Of a stretch of DNA of 64,000 nt, positions 62,744 through 64,000 are shown piece after piece. The stretch is from NCBI RefSeq assembly GCF_030525845.1, contig NZ_JAUNDY010000002.1, forward strand, positions 1-64,000, given 5' to 3'. Position 1 is the first letter of the stretch. Every line of letters starts with the position of its first letter. Origin of the DNA: Moraxella sp. GTDB taxonomy: Bacteria; Pseudomonadota; Gammaproteobacteria; Pseudomonadales; Moraxellaceae. Below the pieces are notes generated by a model. The model made no database searches, was not told where the DNA came from, and saw nothing but the letters and a program-made list of their open reading frames with translations. Both the position numbers and the translations under genes were made by a program.

Positions 62744-63387
62744 AAAAACAGCCCCCCAAACACGATTATTATGCCATTTTAGGCGTGCCAAAATCCGCCA
62801 GCACGGACGACATCAAGCACGCCTACCGCCAGCTTGCCAAACGCCACCACCCCGACCGTGCAGGCGAAGGCGGACAAATCGTGCTAATAAACGAAGCCTA
62901 CGCCACCCTAAAAGACCCCAAAAAACGCGCTGAATATGACGTGTATCATGCCGTCTATTTTAGTGCGGTGGGCAAACTGACCCAAAAAATCAACCAAGAA
63001 CTCCAAAAATCGCCCACCGTCATGGCAAATTTGCAAAAATTTGACATCAAAGCCAAACAATTTGCCCATTTTGCCGAAAAGCGTATGCACGAATTGCACA
63101 AAGACTGGCAGGCCGATAAGGGCATTTTTAAAAACGCCAAAACCCTATTTGCCAAAGCCCAAACCATCATCGCCCAAACTGCCAAAGAAGCGAGCAGACC
63201 CCCAAAAGACACCTTCCCCACGCTCGTCATCAGTAGGGAGCTTAGTCAGCAGGGCGGACAAATCACCTTTACTCATCAAGGTCGCACCGTTCGCACCACG
63301 CTCCCACAGGGACTGACAGACGGCTCACAAATCAAGCTCACGATTGGGGGTGTGGCGGTGTGGTTTGTGATAAAAGTGGAAAAATAA
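62740..63387 (+). CDS. Short J-domain protein
   Basis: The 215-aa protein starts at GTG 62740 overlapping the ABC-F stop by 4 bases. It has an N-terminal J domain (about 8-70, [15 protein letters not shown] and HHPDRAG with the HPD triad near 38-40), a helical middle and a DnaJ-type C-terminal beta segment (about 165-215, [16 protein letters not shown]). The Gly/Phe linker and zinc fingers of DnaJ are absent, so it is a type III J protein. It probably recruits DnaK to a particular client. Confidence 0.9.
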   Translation: MKKQPPKHDYYAILGVPKSASTDDIKHAYRQLAKRHHPDRAGEGGQIVLINEAYATLKDPKKRAEYDVYHAVYFSAVGKLTQKINQELQKSPTVMANLQKFDIKAKQFAHFAEKRMHELHKDWQADKGIFKNAKTLFAKAQTIIAQTAKEASRPPKDTFPTLVISRELSQQGGQITFTHQGRTVRTTLPQGLTDGSQIKLTIGGVAVWFVIKVEK

Positions 63388-63482
63388 AATCATCAATGTC
63401 ATACATTGTCACGATTTTGACATTGAAAATTTATCGTAAATATGACAAAATGTACATTTGTACATTATTTTTAGAAAGATTT

Positions 63483-64000
63483 ATGACAACACTCGCCACC
63501 GATTTTCGTCCGCCACTTTGGCTCAAAAACCCTCATTTGCAAACCATTTTGCCCCGCTATGTCGTCAAATACACGCCCAATTATACACGCAAACTCATCA
63601 AAGACTCGTTAAATGAAAGCGATGTGGCGTTTGATTATCTCTTGACCGATGACGTCAAGGTGGACGGCAAATACCAAAAACCGCTCATCGTGCTATTTCA
63701 CGGCATGGAAGGGTCGAGCCAGAGCCATTATGCCAAAAATTTAGCAAAAGCGGTCAACGAAGCAGACTGCCATTTTGTTGTGCCACATTTTCGCTCGTGC
63801 GGTGGCGTGGCGGTGTCGGGCAAGGTGTTTTACAACGCAGGCGATACCAAAGAACTCCACCACAACCTACAAATACTCGCCCAAGAATTCGCCCACATCT
63901 ATGCTGTTGGCGTGTCGCTCGGGGGCAATGCCCTTGCCAAATACATGGGCGAATATGGCACAGACGTGATTTGTCAGCGAGCGGTGGTTGTGTCCGCCCC
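63483..64000 (+). CDS. yheT: YheT-like alpha/beta hydrolase, N-terminal part
   Basis: The gene runs off the right edge after 172 codons. It starts MTTLATDFRPPLWLKNPHLQT, has the oxyanion-side LFHGMEGSSQSHYA, and the nucleophile elbow VGVSLGGN (Gly-x-Ser-x-Gly). This matches YheT-type hydrolases of unknown substrate. In E. coli yheS and yheT also neighbour each other. Confidence 0.85.
   Translation, partial: MTTLATDFRPPLWLKNPHLQTILPRYVVKYTPNYTRKLIKDSLNESDVAFDYLLTDDVKVDGKYQKPLIVLFHGMEGSSQSHYAKNLAKAVNEADCHFVVPHFRSCGGVAVSGKVFYNAGDTKELHHNLQILAQEFAHIYAVGVSLGGNALAKYMGEYGTDVICQRAVVVSA

Overview
This window is a roughly 42-45% GC chromosomal segment of a gammaproteobacterium, most likely a Moraxella or close Moraxellaceae relative. 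The evidence is the gene content and protein style: a dnaA-dnaN-recF cluster next to rpmH-rnpA-yidD-yidC-mnmE, the pcnB-folK-panB-panC block, competence genes dprA and comEA, and AT-rich small accessory genes. The species call is inference. The window contains the replication-origin region. I saw no rRNA, tRNA or CRISPR array.

Layout. 1-4.9 kb: the N-terminal part of a metal-binding lipoprotein behind a possible Fur site, then mpl, dsbB, gshA and a lone Roadblock/LC7 protein. 5.2-8.7 kb (plus strand): dnaJ, dapB, a secretin-N-like periplasmic protein and a 60-aa HMA-like protein. 8.7-18.5 kb (minus strand): tsaC, dprA, a LysM protein, a membrane protein interrupted by an in-frame TGA, thrC, rsmB, fmt, an unknown protein and ribE. 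18.5-18.94 kb: a non-coding segment packed with DnaA boxes and parS-like sites, bordered by a 105-bp MITE-like element that supplies the ribD stop codon. 18.9-25.3 kb (minus): ribD, nrdR, mnmE, a cysN remnant, yidC, yidD, rnpA, rpmH. 25.3-25.8 kb: oriC-like rpmH-dnaA spacer. 25.8-30.5 kb (plus): dnaA, dnaN, recF, ompR (neither gyrB nor envZ follows).

30.9-46.2 kb is mostly minus strand: a frameshift-split membrane protein, guaA, a solitary PD-(D/E)XK nuclease (plus), psd, dtd (plus), ygfZ, a PhnA-like zinc ribbon (plus), def, yjgA/darP, rapZ, panC, panB, folK and pcnB with two AT-rich extra genes inside the pan block, comEA, mazG and cysK. 46.3-64 kb: a phosphomannomutase-type gene, ettA, three tandem paralogous membrane proteins, a TauE/SafE permease, a GNAT protein, a catalytically degenerate pterin dehydratase homologue, tex, a spermidine-dehydrogenase-like Tat lipoprotein, a broken glycosyltransferase, mutM, a secreted protein, an RDD protein, erpA, an ABC-F protein, a J-domain protein and the start of a YheT-like hydrolase.

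The main structural theme is origin biology. Eleven parS-like 16-mers lie between 1.4 and 29.7 kb. Seven are inside genes (mpl, fmt, ribE, mnmE twice, recF twice), where they are read as VSRET or FHVK peptides, and four are clustered with six DnaA boxes between ribD and ribE, about 7 kb from the dnaA-proximal origin. A second theme is small-scale gene decay (cysN fragment, glycosyltransferase, split membrane protein, in-frame stop) at the edges of otherwise conserved housekeeping operons.
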